Assembly: GCF_013426205.1 (NCBI RefSeq)
Contig: NC_089424.1
Location: 1,984,001-2,048,000, forward strand
Origin: Metarhizium brunneum
Lineage: Eukaryota > Ascomycota > Sordariomycetes > Hypocreales > Clavicipitaceae
Direction: 5' to 3'
Length of the DNA stretch: 64,000 nucleotides
The notes beneath the pieces are model-generated. The model had not been told where the DNA came from, searched no databases, and saw only the letters and a program-made list of their open reading frames with translations. This document shows positions 46,868-57,700 of the stretch, piece by piece (positions within the stretch are counted from its first letter, which is position 1; each line of letters starts with the position of its first letter). The translations under genes were made by a program, and so were the position numbers.

Positions 46868-47120
46868 AGCATTGTATGTAGGTGTTGTTGGTGTAGTTGT
46901 TTATGGGAACCATGGGAGCCTATGTATTTAACAACGGCATGGATGGATGGGTGACTTGGTACAGGGACATGGTAAATACCAATCAAGATTTATGTGAATT
47001 TTTTTTTTATCATGTTTCAATGGGCACCATTCGAAACGATAGAATAGGTTATATTTGCCTTGCGTACGTGTCGGGTATACGTCTCGGTCTATGATACATA
47101 TATACAGCAGTCTATTCAAA
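46868..47120. other. Short intergenic region between convergent genes
   Basis: A 253-bp AT-rich interval with 3' flanks of AlaRS and the methyltransferase gene; nothing else seen. Confidence 0.6.
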
Positions 47121-48790
47121 CTAGACAGTAACAAGAACACTAGCATTCTTGTAATAGGTCAACAGGGGATTCTCGCCGCTCCTCGTCTCCGTGTCCTCCA
47201 CGTATGCCCAGCGACGCATGAAATCGCCGTGGGTCATGACGCGCGTGAGCTTGCCCGTGACGGCGCGGTACATGGCCTCGGTGATGCGAAAGTCGGTGGG
47301 GAACAAGATGTCAAAGTAGCCTTGGTGAACCTACGACATTGTCAGCACACGGCACGGGATGGGTCCTGCTTTGGAATGATGGCACTGGGCGGTTGTACGT
47401 ACCAGCGGCGTTGTGACGGGCACCATTTTCCGATGGTACCTCGTCTGCACAACGGGGGCGTTCAACCCCTTCACGGCCTGGGGCAGCCAGTCAAAGTCAG
47501 AGGTGAGCAGCTTGTGGGCCGGAAAGTGCTTTTCCAGCACGTCGAAGAACTGCATCAGGCGGGTGGGAATGTACTCGGCCTCGGAGAGGTTCGCGGCAAA
47601 GGGCATCTTGGTGGACAGCCACTTGAGCGCAGGGTTCGTGGGGTACGGACGCGGATAGTTGCCTCCCGTGGCGGCGTGGCGGACGCGGAAGAAGCGCGCG
47701 GCCACGGGGTCCAGGTCGTGGACGTAGAACTCGTAGAAGTCGCCGTCGCCGTCGATGAGCACGTGTCCCTGGAGCGGCTCCTCCGTGGCGACGTCGTACC
47801 GGATGCAGTCGTGGGAGAAGTTGTCAAAGACTTCCATGGCGAGGAAGAAGCACGGCGAAGGGACGTACTGGTCCCATTCGAAGATGGAGCGGTTCACAAT
47901 GTCCACCTTGTCCCTGTGGCCGCGCGACTCGGCCGTCGAGAGGAGGTGCTTGTTCTGGAGGGAGGCGAGGTTGGTGGAAATCTCAATGATGTTGTACCGC
48001 GTGCGGGCGTACACTTGGGGGTCTACTTCGCGGATGTAGTCGAGGATGTTGAGCATGAGGGTGCCTCTGCCGGCGCCCATTTCGTAGATGAGCAGGTCGT
48101 CGTAGGGATAGGTTGTTAGGCGGTAGTTGGTGACGAGGTAGCGGGCAATGGCCTCGCCGTAGTATGGGCGGAAGAGCTCCGTGGGCGTGTGCCACAGCTG
48201 GCGGGTTGGGTTCTCGCCTTCGACGTCGTCGAGATGGTCTTCGAAGGAGGTGTAGCGGCGGCCGAGCTCGGACTGGAAGGCAAGGTCGTCGCGGAGAGTG
48301 GTAAAGTCGAAAGGTTCACCCGGGGAGAAGATGACGGCTTGTTTGGAAAAGTACCCGTATGAAGGGTTGTATAAGCTGTCTGATTCAGAGCTGTTAGCAA
48401 CGTACGTATATGTCAAGTTGCGACGGGAAAATACAACGCGTGCTTACCGTCGATAAAGTCACGGAGAAGCATCTTGACTTTTCTCGGCCGCTCCTTGCGC
48501 TTCTTCAGCTCCGACATGGAAATGTACGGGTACTGCGCAAACTCCTCCCGTCTGTCTTCGGGTAAAAGGTTTGTTCTCTGCTGCCAGCGACTTTCATTTG
48601 ACTTCATGCCACGGTCTCGGGAGGCTCGCGTAGCGTACGAACTCGCCTGCTGGTGGTGATGTTGATGCCGGTAGCTGCTTGTGGTGGCCGCAGGGAATCC
48701 ACGGCGCAATTGCTGCACCCGCGCTTGGCATCCTGCAGAACGATTGCGAAACAGCTGCCGGAAGAGCTGGGCCACGATGGGGGAGTCCAT
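47121..48790 (-). CDS. MidA/NDUFAF7-family SAM-dependent methyltransferase
   Basis: Member of the MidA family (former DUF185); the animal member NDUFAF7 methylates an arginine of a complex I subunit in mitochondria. Three exons (48790-48448, 48379-47403, 47330-47121; introns 68 and 72 nt) encode 509 aa. The N-terminus is Arg/Ser/Gln-rich and almost acid-free for 60 residues (RQLFRNRSAGCQARV), fitting a mitochondrial presequence. Family motifs include MLLRDFIDDSLYNPSYGYFS across the first junction, the SAM-binding EMGAGRGTLMLNIL and FLAMEVFDNFSHD. The last exon gives HQGYFDILFPTDF. The enzymatic target is not shown by the sequence; a complex I role follows only from the family. It shares a 308-bp divergent promoter with the Mcy1-like gene. 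Confidence 0.88.
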
Positions 48791-49098
48791 GGCTGGCGAG
48801 ATGCAGGTTGAGCTCTCGTGATGCTCTCGTGAGGTTTTCCAGGGTTTGTCAATATTCGTTCGTCTCTGGCCGCGAGGAGAGCTCCAAGATTAAGTGGGGC
48901 TGAGCGCCGTGTTCCAGCATCTGAGTGGCTGCACTGTTGCCTTCCCACGGAACTCACAAACCTTCTCATGCCAATTCTCATGACATCAGATTTGTTCAAG
49001 CACACACAGAAAAAATTCATAGAAAAGCAACCTCTCGACTTAAGTCAAGTCCAGGGCGCATTCCCATATATTTGAAATGACTTCATGACCTTCCAGCC
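48791..49098. promoter_or_regulatory. Short bidirectional promoter of two mitochondria-linked genes
   Basis: Only 308 bp separate the start codons of the divergent methyltransferase and Mcy1-like genes. No room remains for another gene, so shared control elements are likely, but I cannot name any. Confidence 0.6.
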
Positions 49099-50433
49099 AT
49101 GTCATTAAGTGATCACCCCAAGGCCTACGGCTCCGCAGCCGTTGCATTAGCCTTCGGGGCAGGCATCCTCGTCACACTCGGCTTCAAAGACTTATACCCC
49201 GATCTCGAATACCGCTACCAGCACACGCGCCGCCGCTCACAAGCCCGTCCCGGCGACCGCCGACGAAGCAGCCTGTTTTGGGGCCAGCCCCTCAAACTAG
49301 AAGACCACGAGTCGCAACCACCGTCACCGAGCCGCGGGGATCCCGGCGCCGGGACCGGCATCGCATCATGTATCGGCAACACGCCGCTCATTGAAATCGA
49401 GTCGCTGTCGAGAGCGACCGGGCGCGTCATCCTCGCCAAGGCCGAGTTCCTCAACGGGGCCGGGAACAGCCCCAAGGACCGCGTGGCGCTGAACATGATC
49501 CAGGAGGCCGAGAAGGCCGGCCTGCTCGTGCCTCACCGCGGCGACACCATCTACGAGGGCACAGTCGGCAGCACGGGCATCTCGCTGGCCACGCTGGCCC
49601 GCGCGAGGGGCTACAAGGCACACATCTGCATGCCCGATGACCAGGCGCTCGAGAAGTCGGACCTGCTTCACCACCTCGGCGCCGCCGTCGAGCGCGTCGC
49701 CGTCGCGCCCATCACCAGCCCAGACCACTTTGTCAACCTTGCTCGCCGGCGGGCGGACGCTCACACGGCCAGCTCCGCCGACGGGAGCAGGGGCTTCTTC
49801 GCGAACCAGTTTGAGAGCGAGGCCAACTGGCACGCACACCTCAACACGACGGGGCCCGAGATCTGGAGCCAGACGGGCGGCGACCTCGACGCGTTTGTTG
49901 CCGGCGCCGGCACGGGAGGCACCATAACCGGCGTGGCTCGCTACTTGAGGCTCGGTGCCAAGGCGAGCGCCGTGAAAATCGTGCTGGCGGACCCCCAGGG
50001 CAGCGGCCTGTTCAACAAGGTCAAGCACGGCGTCATGTACTCCAACACGGAGAAGGAGGGCACCCGCCGGCGGCAACAGGTCGACTCCATGGTGGAGGGG
50101 ATCGGCATCAACCGCGTGACGGAGAACTTTGAAGCGGGGAGGGATCTGATCGACGACGCGGTCAAGGTGACGGACGAGCAGGCCTGCCGTATGGCGAGGT
50201 GGCTGGTTGAGAACGACGGCATATTTGTCGGGAGCAGCAGCAGCGTGAACTGTGTGGCGGCGGTTGTTACGGCCATGGGGCTACCGGAGGGCAGTAAGGT
50301 TGTTACGGTGCTTTGCGATTCGGGCACGAGGCATTTAAGTAAGTTTTGGAAGAGGATCAAGGAAATGGGGCTGGAGGATGAGGAGGCTTCGGATCTGTTT
50401 GGCGAGCTGGGTATAGCAAGGCAGGAGGAGTGA
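49099..50433 (+). CDS. Membrane-anchored cysteine synthase-like protein (Mcy1-like)
   Basis: An intronless 444-aa fold-type II PLP enzyme of the cysteine synthase/cystathionine beta-synthase family, closest in layout to yeast Mcy1 (YGR012W) of the mitochondrial outer membrane. Residues 8-27 form one membrane helix (SAAVALAFGAGILVTLGF), then a basic linker. The catalytic core starts near residue 90 with IGNTPLIEI. The PLP lysine is in NSPKDRVALN at about residue 126, the PLP phosphate loop is GTGGT near 271-275, and SGTRH closes the core. The usual substrate loop TSGNTG reads TVGSTG (about 155-160), so the substrate may not be O-acetylserine. Activity is therefore uncertain. The gene sits divergent from the MidA-family gene. 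Confidence 0.88.
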   Translation: MSLSDHPKAYGSAAVALAFGAGILVTLGFKDLYPDLEYRYQHTRRRSQARPGDRRRSSLFWGQPLKLEDHESQPPSPSRGDPGAGTGIASCIGNTPLIEIESLSRATGRVILAKAEFLNGAGNSPKDRVALNMIQEAEKAGLLVPHRGDTIYEGTVGSTGISLATLARARGYKAHICMPDDQALEKSDLLHHLGAAVERVAVAPITSPDHFVNLARRRADAHTASSADGSRGFFANQFESEANWHAHLNTTGPEIWSQTGGDLDAFVAGAGTGGTITGVARYLRLGAKASAVKIVLADPQGSGLFNKVKHGVMYSNTEKEGTRRRQQVDSMVEGIGINRVTENFEAGRDLIDDAVKVTDEQACRMARWLVENDGIFVGSSSSVNCVAAVVTAMGLPEGSKVVTVLCDSGTRHLSKFWKRIKEMGLEDEEASDLFGELGIARQEE

Positions 50434-50949
50434 GAAGACGACATCTTTATTCATAACATGATACCAGGAACCCGACTTGAATAATGCCGTCGGTGTCACG
50501 GTAGATTCGGCAACGGCCGCCTTGTAGCACAGCTAGGCAGTTGTATAATCTACGCACTGATTGTATCCTCTTAGCAAGAGCAACTCTCCATGCTCACAGG
50601 TGCCTGGTCCGGGCTGTTTCTCCGACTTCTCTGGACTATCCTCACCAGACTGTTGAATCTAGGCCCGCCCGCTCCGCCATGTACAAAGAAAAATGTTAAA
50701 GAGGGAGAAGGAAAAAAATTACGTCTGAACTGGTGTATAGCAAACCTGTAACTCCCGTCCTAATTATATCGTCGTCTTGCAGACAGCCCAACCCGCACTC
50801 CTAAATGCAAACCAACACCCGGAAAACTGTAGAACGATATAAACGCTGGCCTCTCCTAACCCGTTGTCGCCTCACGTGCTTTGCGTCCCCTGGTAGAATA
50901 GTAAATGTTGTACAGCCAAAGTACGGTTTTCTTTTTCCATGGTTTGTAT
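50434..50949. other. Intergenic between convergent genes
   Basis: About 515 bp between the Mcy1-like stop and the last TFIIS codon; 3' flanks only, with nothing further recognised. Confidence 0.55.
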
Positions 50950-52139
50950 TTAAGAGAACTAGTCGCAAAATGTCAGCACACAGACGAACCTGACTGGGAG
51001 CTTGATCTGCAGCTCGACATACCTTCCACCTGTGGCCGCAATTCATGCACTCGCAAAACGTCGTCATCGGTTCATCCGCGCTTCTGGTCTGAGCCTGCGT
51101 GTAGCTGACCTTCTTCATCTTGCAACGGCCACATTCCAAACTATCGCTGATGCTCTTCTCGGCCATGGGGACCTGGGCCCTCTTCATGTTCTCCTTCTCC
51201 AGCTCAATCTCCTTCTTGCGCTGGTCTTCGCTCTTGAGTTCTTCGTCGGTCATCTTGGCGAATTTTTCGGGCGATATGTCTCCCGCCATGACACGTTTGC
51301 CGAGGTCCTTGTTGGACTTTGTCTTGAGATTCGCAAAGAGAGACCGTATCTTCTTCTTGTATCCCTCACCTTCGTCTTCCTTGAATTCGATAAAGACGGC
51401 GTGTTCCACAGCAACAGCCCTGGCGATGACATCGTCTGGAGACTCGGTCGACCTATACGCGAGACCATTGTAGATGAGGCCAATGCACCTGTCTCGGACG
51501 CCCGAGCTGGTTCGCTTAAGCTCAACGCCGTCAGCAGTAAAGCTACGCTTCTCGGGGTCGCCCGTGAAGGCCTTCTTGGCACCGGTGGCAGAGCCTGCCT
51601 GGGGGACTGGGGATGAGGCCGGCGCCGCGGCGGGTGAGCCCATCTTTGGCCGCTGCGCCCTTGAGGCCTTCTCTTGTTCGACGAGCTTCTTCCACTTGAT
51701 GACGAGTTCGGCGGCTGATCGTGCGATTTCCTTGTTGGGGTTTGCTCGAAGCTTTGCGACGAAAACACCGGCCTTTGTAGCCTGTTGAAAGCGACGTTAG
51801 AGATCTAGATAGAAAAGGGGTTTTGAGGACGGCCACAGGGCGGCGGGACAATGTTGGACAAGATGATGTGATGCGCGCGCACGAAGCTCCCGTGGTGTAT
51901 GAGGTGTGATGTCAACAAGGCATGACGTCTTGAAAAGTCATCCCACGACATGTGCATCCTCCACGGTCTCCAACTCGCAAAGCAAGAAAGCGCTGAAAAC
52001 GTACCCTCAGCATCTCCTCGGTAGGCTTGGCATCCTTCTTAAGCGATTCCAGCAACTTGATGGCGTTCTCGGGCGGTTCGTTGGCAGCAACCGACTTGGT
52101 CAGCGCTTTTACACGCGACTCGAGCTCTCGTTGATCCAT
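50950..52139 (-). CDS. dst1: Transcription elongation factor TFIIS
   Basis: Rescues stalled RNA polymerase II by stimulating transcript cleavage. Three exons: 52139-52005, 51781-51023 and 50958-50950, giving 300 aa. The N-terminal LW domain (MDQRELESRV to WKKLVEQEK) is restored by joining EEML-R to ATKAGVFVAKLR across a 223-nt intron. The central domain runs from about residue 120 to 240 (RDRCIGLIYNGLAYRS, AVEHAVFIEF). The zinc ribbon has CGRCKMKKVSYTQAQTRSAD, then the acidic DE pair that reaches the polymerase active site, and CMNCGHRWK. The last exon is only nine nucleotides (F-S-stop) behind a 64-nt intron with donor GTATGT and acceptor ACTAG. Without that exon the frame reads into unrelated sequence. 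Divergent from the FtsJ-like gene. Confidence 0.93.
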
Positions 52140-52544
52140 GGCGACTACGACGATGGGCAATGGCAATGCGCGGCGGGGAGCTGTGTGTGGTCGCAACGTG
52201 GTCGTTAGGTTTCTTAGGCTCAAAGGTGGCTTTGCTCGCGACCGGAGTTTGGCAGATGGTGCCGTGGGGTGGGAACAAATGTCTTCGGCGTTTGATCGCG
52301 TGAGATTCAGGGACTGTGTGTGATGTCTTGACCCTCCTTCGCCCTCTTCGCCCTCCTTCGCCCCGGTGCCACCCCCTTCCCTTGCCCGGCCAGTTGCGTC
52401 AATCCGTTACGCCGTTGACGCGGCCGACGTTTAGCCGGTCGCTACCGATGTTGTTCGCGGGCTGTGGGGCTACCCGGGAGCATGTACCTTCCTAGTTCAG
52501 CTCATGAGCAACGCGTGTAAGTGAAAGAGCAAGCGCACGCACAA

Positions 52545-52563
52545 ACACACACACACACACACA
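52545..52563 (+). repeat. AC dinucleotide microsatellite
   Basis: About nine AC units in the divergent promoter between TFIIS and the FtsJ-like gene. Confidence 0.85.
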
Positions 52564-52807
52564 AAGAAGCCTCCGAGAGTCACGGGATACAGCTTAAACA
52601 AAACTCCTGAAACGTGCAGTTTGAGGCTCGCATACCAAGGTTGAATGAACAGGCTGCCTTCTCCTCGCTCACACACAAGCCTGTGTTGTCCCGTGGTTAC
52701 GTCTGCTGCAGCAATCCCTCCATTTTCCCCATCGCCTGGGAATATCAGACATGTTCAGAAAGTGTTCTCAACCGGCCAACCTCGACGGTCAAGCCGTATC
52801 AGTACCA

Positions 52808-52813
52808 TATATA
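52808..52813 (+). promoter_or_regulatory. Possible TATA box of the FtsJ-like gene
   Basis: TATATA lies 160 bp upstream of the ATG at 52969, followed by a C/A/T-rich leader. The distance is within the fungal range. Confidence 0.4.
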
Positions 52814-52968
52814 GATCCAAGCCTGTCTCCTTTCAACCATGTTTACTCTTCAACCATCCACAGACACAAGACGCTCATACCAGTTTACAAGCTATCAGCA
52901 TACAAGCAGACACAAGTTAAGCACCTCTACTCTATCAAGAGCTCCAGCATACTCCAACAGCAACCGAA

Positions 52969-54282
52969 ATGACTGCCTCATCATTTTCAACGTTGAAATT
53001 GGAGCATCCAGCCCAAGCGATGTACACAGACTTTTTTCTTAAGTATAGTCCCCAGTATACAAGGCTCCACAAGATTCGTCAACAAGTAAGATACAAATTT
53101 ATCCTCATGTCGTATACAACCCCCTTTTCCCCGGCTAACCGCAGATAGGGATGGAATAATCCAGATGTAGACGAATACTACAAACTGAAATGTGCTCTGA
53201 CCAAGCACAAGCTATGGGACATGCCAGACGACAACTCATGCAAACAAGGGCAGGACCCTTACCTCAAAATGCGGTGCGAGATGTCCGAGGAACTAGATCA
53301 AGAACGAAAAATCTTATCAATCCTCGAAGAAACTCCCCAGCCCTCCGTGTTGGAAACGGGCATGGCAGTCGGCGGTTTCTCACAGCACGTCCTCGACCGC
53401 TACCCCCACGCCAGGATCACAGGCATCTCGATCCCAGGCGAGGAGGGAGGGTGCCCGGTTGGCTTTGAAAGCGACAACGTGCACTCGGTGCTCAAGAATG
53501 TCGGCACACTAGCCGGGGACGTGGGAGTGTCCGACATCCCCGACACGCACCAGATGGAAACATCCTTGACCATGGAGAGAGTTCTCCCGGCCGGCGAAGA
53601 ATACGACCTCATATTCTGCCAGGAACAACCGGTGGGAGAGCCGAGAACCAAAGAAACGCGCAAGAAGGGCAAAAATCGACCCAGGAAGAATAGAAAGATG
53701 CCCGGTGAAAGACAAATCTGGAGCAACTCCCCCAAGTATATTCGCATCCTGATGGCCCAGCTCGTCATCGCCATGAAGCATCTGCGGGAGAATGGAACTA
53801 TTGTTGTGTTGATGCGCAAGGCAGACGATGCACACACATTTTTGCTGCTGGATTCGATTTGGAGGTTTTCGGAAGTCAGCTTATATAAACATCGCCTTTG
53901 GTATCAGACAGCTTCATCATTCTACTTGGTTGCCAAGAAGGTTCAGACTCGGAGCGAAAACGCTGCTGTGGCGATTGAGACATGGAGACAGAAGTGGAAG
54001 AATACGTTGGAAGAAGCTGCGGCAGCAGACGGGAGCGCGGAACCTGTCGACGAGGAGGTTCAAGCTGTGTCCGAGTTGCTTGAAGACCGGGGCAAATTGC
54101 TGATCGAATTGGCTGCCCCGGTTTGGGAAGCTCAAGCAGACGGATTGGAGTCGCTTTTTAGGAGTCTCGCCAAGGAATCGAAGCAGTCGCCGCCGCCTTC
54201 GAAGTGTTTGCATGTTAAAAAACTGGCACGCAAACTCAATCCCAACTGGAATCCATTTAGCGCCTTGAAAGTTGACTACTAG
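52969..54282 (+). CDS. FtsJ/RrmJ-like methyltransferase domain protein, 416 aa
   Basis: Two exons (52969-53085 and 53149-54282) around a 63-nt intron (donor GTAAGA, branch GGCTAACC, acceptor GATAG). The earlier AG at 53144 would put a stop in frame. Residues 1-60 start MTASSFSTLKLEHP. The first Rossmann motif reads VLETGMAVGGFSQHVL, similar to the DLGxxPGGFS of RrmJ-type RNA methyltransferases. YDLIFCQEQP and the LRENGTIVVLMRKAD strand follow, as does SFYLVAKKV. A basic insert (KETRKKGKNRPRKNRK) lies in the middle. The C-terminal 120 residues are helical and charged. I cannot confirm the K-D-K-E catalytic tetrad, so activity and substrate (rRNA, mRNA cap or none) are open. Confidence 0.75.
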
Positions 54283-54733
54283 CTGGACGATGGGCGGCGG
54301 AGGTGGGAGGTGGGAGTTGGGAGACATTTGAGTAGACAACGTCTTCGCACAGTTCCCCGAAACAGTCTTTACAGAAATATAAAGTATGAAATCTAAAGAG
54401 TGTTGGTTAATACACCAATATCTAATCAATTAGTAATACCCTCTTGGGTTTTCAAGTACCTCAAGCGCGGAACAGGATACTACGGGATTGATACGTACGT
54501 ATAACTATTAACAGGACTCACCTCATCTCGGCCTCAACATGCCGCGTTGTTGAATCCGGCTGATCAAGATAGCTCCTCCATCTATGTGTTCCTCTATAGC
54601 CAAGTATCCGCTCATGATCTCCCCCTGCACAGCACGGCATACGCACGTACATCACCCAGCAAAGTACTCTTGGACTCCTACTTCACGCCGTTGGGTGCGT
54701 ACCAGGTGCCTATACGACATAACAAGCCAGACA
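54283..54733. other. Intergenic between convergent genes
   Basis: About 450 bp holding the 3' flanks of the FtsJ-like and Rad2 genes; nothing else seen. Confidence 0.55.
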
Positions 54734-57700
54734 TCATTCATCGTCGTCAACAACGTCCCTTCTCCTCCTCTTACTCGTCCCCTCACCCGCTGCATCTCCC
54801 ATATTCGCCCTCAGCTTCTCGACCGCCGCCGCCATCCTCTTGCTCCCCTTGACCTTGTTCGCCCTCGGCGCAAACGCCTCCCTCGCGCCAGCACCCACGC
54901 CACCGCCAAAGAACCTCGTGATGTTGCTCTGCGTCCCCTCCACATCGCGCTTGTTCATGTCCCTTATCACGGGGACCAGCACCTCATCCGTCCGCTCCTT
55001 GCTCCACCCGATGGTCGCCATGAGAAACCTTCGCAGTCCCTCTAGATCAGGCACGCCCCACTGGAACGATTCAGCAGAGTCGTCCACCTCGGGGTGCAGA
55101 TACGCCTCGTGCACGGCTGGGTTGGGGAAGCCCGGCGGCAGGAACAGCTTCGTGGCCTGCGTCTTGCGGAACTTCTTGCGGAACGGCGATGCGGCGTCTG
55201 CCTCCTTTGGGCGAGACTGCGACTGCACAGAAGTCCACCACTCGCGGAAGTTCTCCAGGCCCGACTTTCCAGGAAATTCCGACAGGATCTCGACGGCCGT
55301 GACGGGTCCCACGCCCGGCAGACCCTCCGTGTAATCGGATCCGAGGAGCTGCGCGAGTGAAATGAGTTGGTCTCGGGAAAGAGACAGTTCCTTTTCCAGA
55401 TCCTTGCCGATGTAGCACTCTACAAACTTGTTACTGTTGAACATGTTCTTGTACACTCTCGTGCCCCCAAACAGGAACGTGTCGGAGTCATCCGTCACGA
55501 TGCCATCCACAATGCCTAGCTTGACGAGCTCTGCGCACTGGGCCTCTGCCTCCATGGGAGCCGTGATGTAGGGGATACCAAAGAGTCGGAGGAGGGCTTG
55601 GCATTCCGTAACCATGACCTGTGTGACTTCGTCTGCGTCGCGGCGGTCCTTCTTTTGTTGGTTACGGAGCTGCCGGAGCTCTTTTTCGTAGTCTTCACGA
55701 TTTTGTTGGGCCGATTTGTTGTTGAGCTCGCTGGCGAAGCGAGCGTGTTCCTCGGCTTCTTCGGCCATTTGGGCCATGAGCTCTTCATCTTCGGGGTCGC
55801 TGAATTCTTCGTATTCAACGTCGGCAAAGGGGTCGTCTGCCTCTGTGGCGGGATTGGCAGTGCTTGAGGCTGGGGGACGTACTGGCGGGACGTCTTCAAA
55901 CAGGGGAGATGACGAGTCGTTCTCTGTTGGTTTGCCGGGAGTAGTGATGGTTGGCTCTGCGGGGAGCACATCCTCAAACATTGGTTCTGGGGACTCGGAT
56001 TTGTTTCCAAGTTCCGTTGAAACGGAAGTTTCGGCGGCCGGAGGAGATTTTACATCCTCAAAGGTTGAATCTGGGGATTCTGCTGGGCTATTCCGCTTGC
56101 TTGGGGACGTTTGCGCCTGTGATTCTTCGGCTGGCACCTGTTTTCCATCTGCCTCATCCGCTACTGGTGTCGGCGAAGGAGGAATCTCTACAATCTGAAT
56201 ATCGCTCCCGTCATCTGACGATGAATCAATCTCAATCATGCGGTCCTGTATCTCCTTCCGTCGAAGGCGCTCTTCCTCTTCTGCCTCTAATTTATCCTCG
56301 GCATTTATCTCCCGCTCTGCATCCTGCTGCTTCTTCAACGAATCTCTAATATCTGTGTCGTCAACTAGCCATGGTGGCAATGGTGCCGGCTCATCTCCGA
56401 CTTGTTTCTCTACTTCAAACCCGCCAGCCATGTCATCTTCAGCATTGTTCTCATGTGCAACGCTAGCTTCAACAACTTTGTTTGTGTCCTTCTGAGCGGG
56501 CGGCTTTGAAAACAGCGATGAGCCCCAATCTAGCTTTGGGAATGGAAGTGGTCCGTCAAATGGGTTCTTCTTATTCTCAATGACTGGTTTCGGTTGAGCC
56601 CGTTTGGCCATTCGTGACTTGACCAGCAAAGCCTCCATATCATCCTCGCTATCACTGTCGGTAGTATTCTTTGCCTCATTGCGCTTGGGAACAGAGGCAT
56701 TTGCTCTATTGTTCACAATGTGGGCAATCATGGAGCCTCCCTTGCCGATAATGGGCCTTGGTGCGTCGACGGCTTTTTGTGTCCATTCAGGTTGATCTAT
56801 GGGCACATCTTCGAAAAGGTCATCATTCCCAGACTCATTATCCAGCTCATGCTGGTTTTTGAGGGACATGGCAATTGCACGATTCAAATCATCTTCTTCC
56901 TCAGGATGCAGCCGGTCTTGTGCGGTCGCCTCGAGAATGGGGATGTTTTGGTCGTTATTCTCTCCAACAAATAGCGAGCCTTCCGTCTCCTGGTCTTCTG
57001 CAAGCTTGCCATTTCGGTTACCATAATATTGCTGCCGCCGTTCAGCAATCTCTTGCGCAGTTTGTAGGCCTGCAGCTGTGAAATCCGGCCTTGGCTTTGG
57101 TAGTCGATTTAATCCCTCGATGGGGACGTCCTCGAAATCGGCGTCATCCTCCTCCTCTGCATCTTGCTCGTTTTTTGTTTGGTAATGAACCTGAATAGCA
57201 TCCACATCGATTGGCTTATGCGCCTCGCCAATGTCCTTCTCCTTGCTGACGACGCCGAGTGCCCATCCGCCCTCGACACCCTCATTCTTGACCAGAATGT
57301 ACTCGCGGTCCTTTTCTCCAGCAACACGAGCGTTGACGCCTAGTGTCAAATCTGTGCCAACCATGCCAACCTCATACATCAGCCTTTGGGTAAGATGATT
57401 TCTCTCCTTGACACGTTCAATCTGAAACCTCGAGAATGCCATGCGATCTGGGAACATGTCATCCAACTGGTCCTTGCTAAGGCCCATTCTCAGCCTGCTT
57501 CTCAATCTCGCTGCATTCAAGATATTGTAACGATCAGGAGGCGGCAGGCTCTTGAAAAAATCGCCATTAAAGTCAATCTTGCTGAAGTCATAGAGGTTGA
57601 TGTCTTCGCCATTGTGAAATTGCCGCGCATACTCTTCCAACTCCTCAATGCTCATGATTCGCGGGTCATCTGATTTGCCCATGGGTGTGATGCCACCTTC

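Larger units (their letters stand above)
52140..52968. other. Divergent intergenic region, TFIIS and FtsJ-like genes
   Basis: About 830 bp. It holds an AC dinucleotide run at 52545-52563 and a TATA-like TATATA at 52808-52813. An upstream ATG at 52839 opens a frame that overlaps the next gene's start. Confidence 0.55.

Noticed and set aside
47055..48119. 354-codon open frame on the plus strand
   Set aside because: It is the antisense of the MidA-family methyltransferase exon, whose conserved motifs show the minus strand is the coding one.
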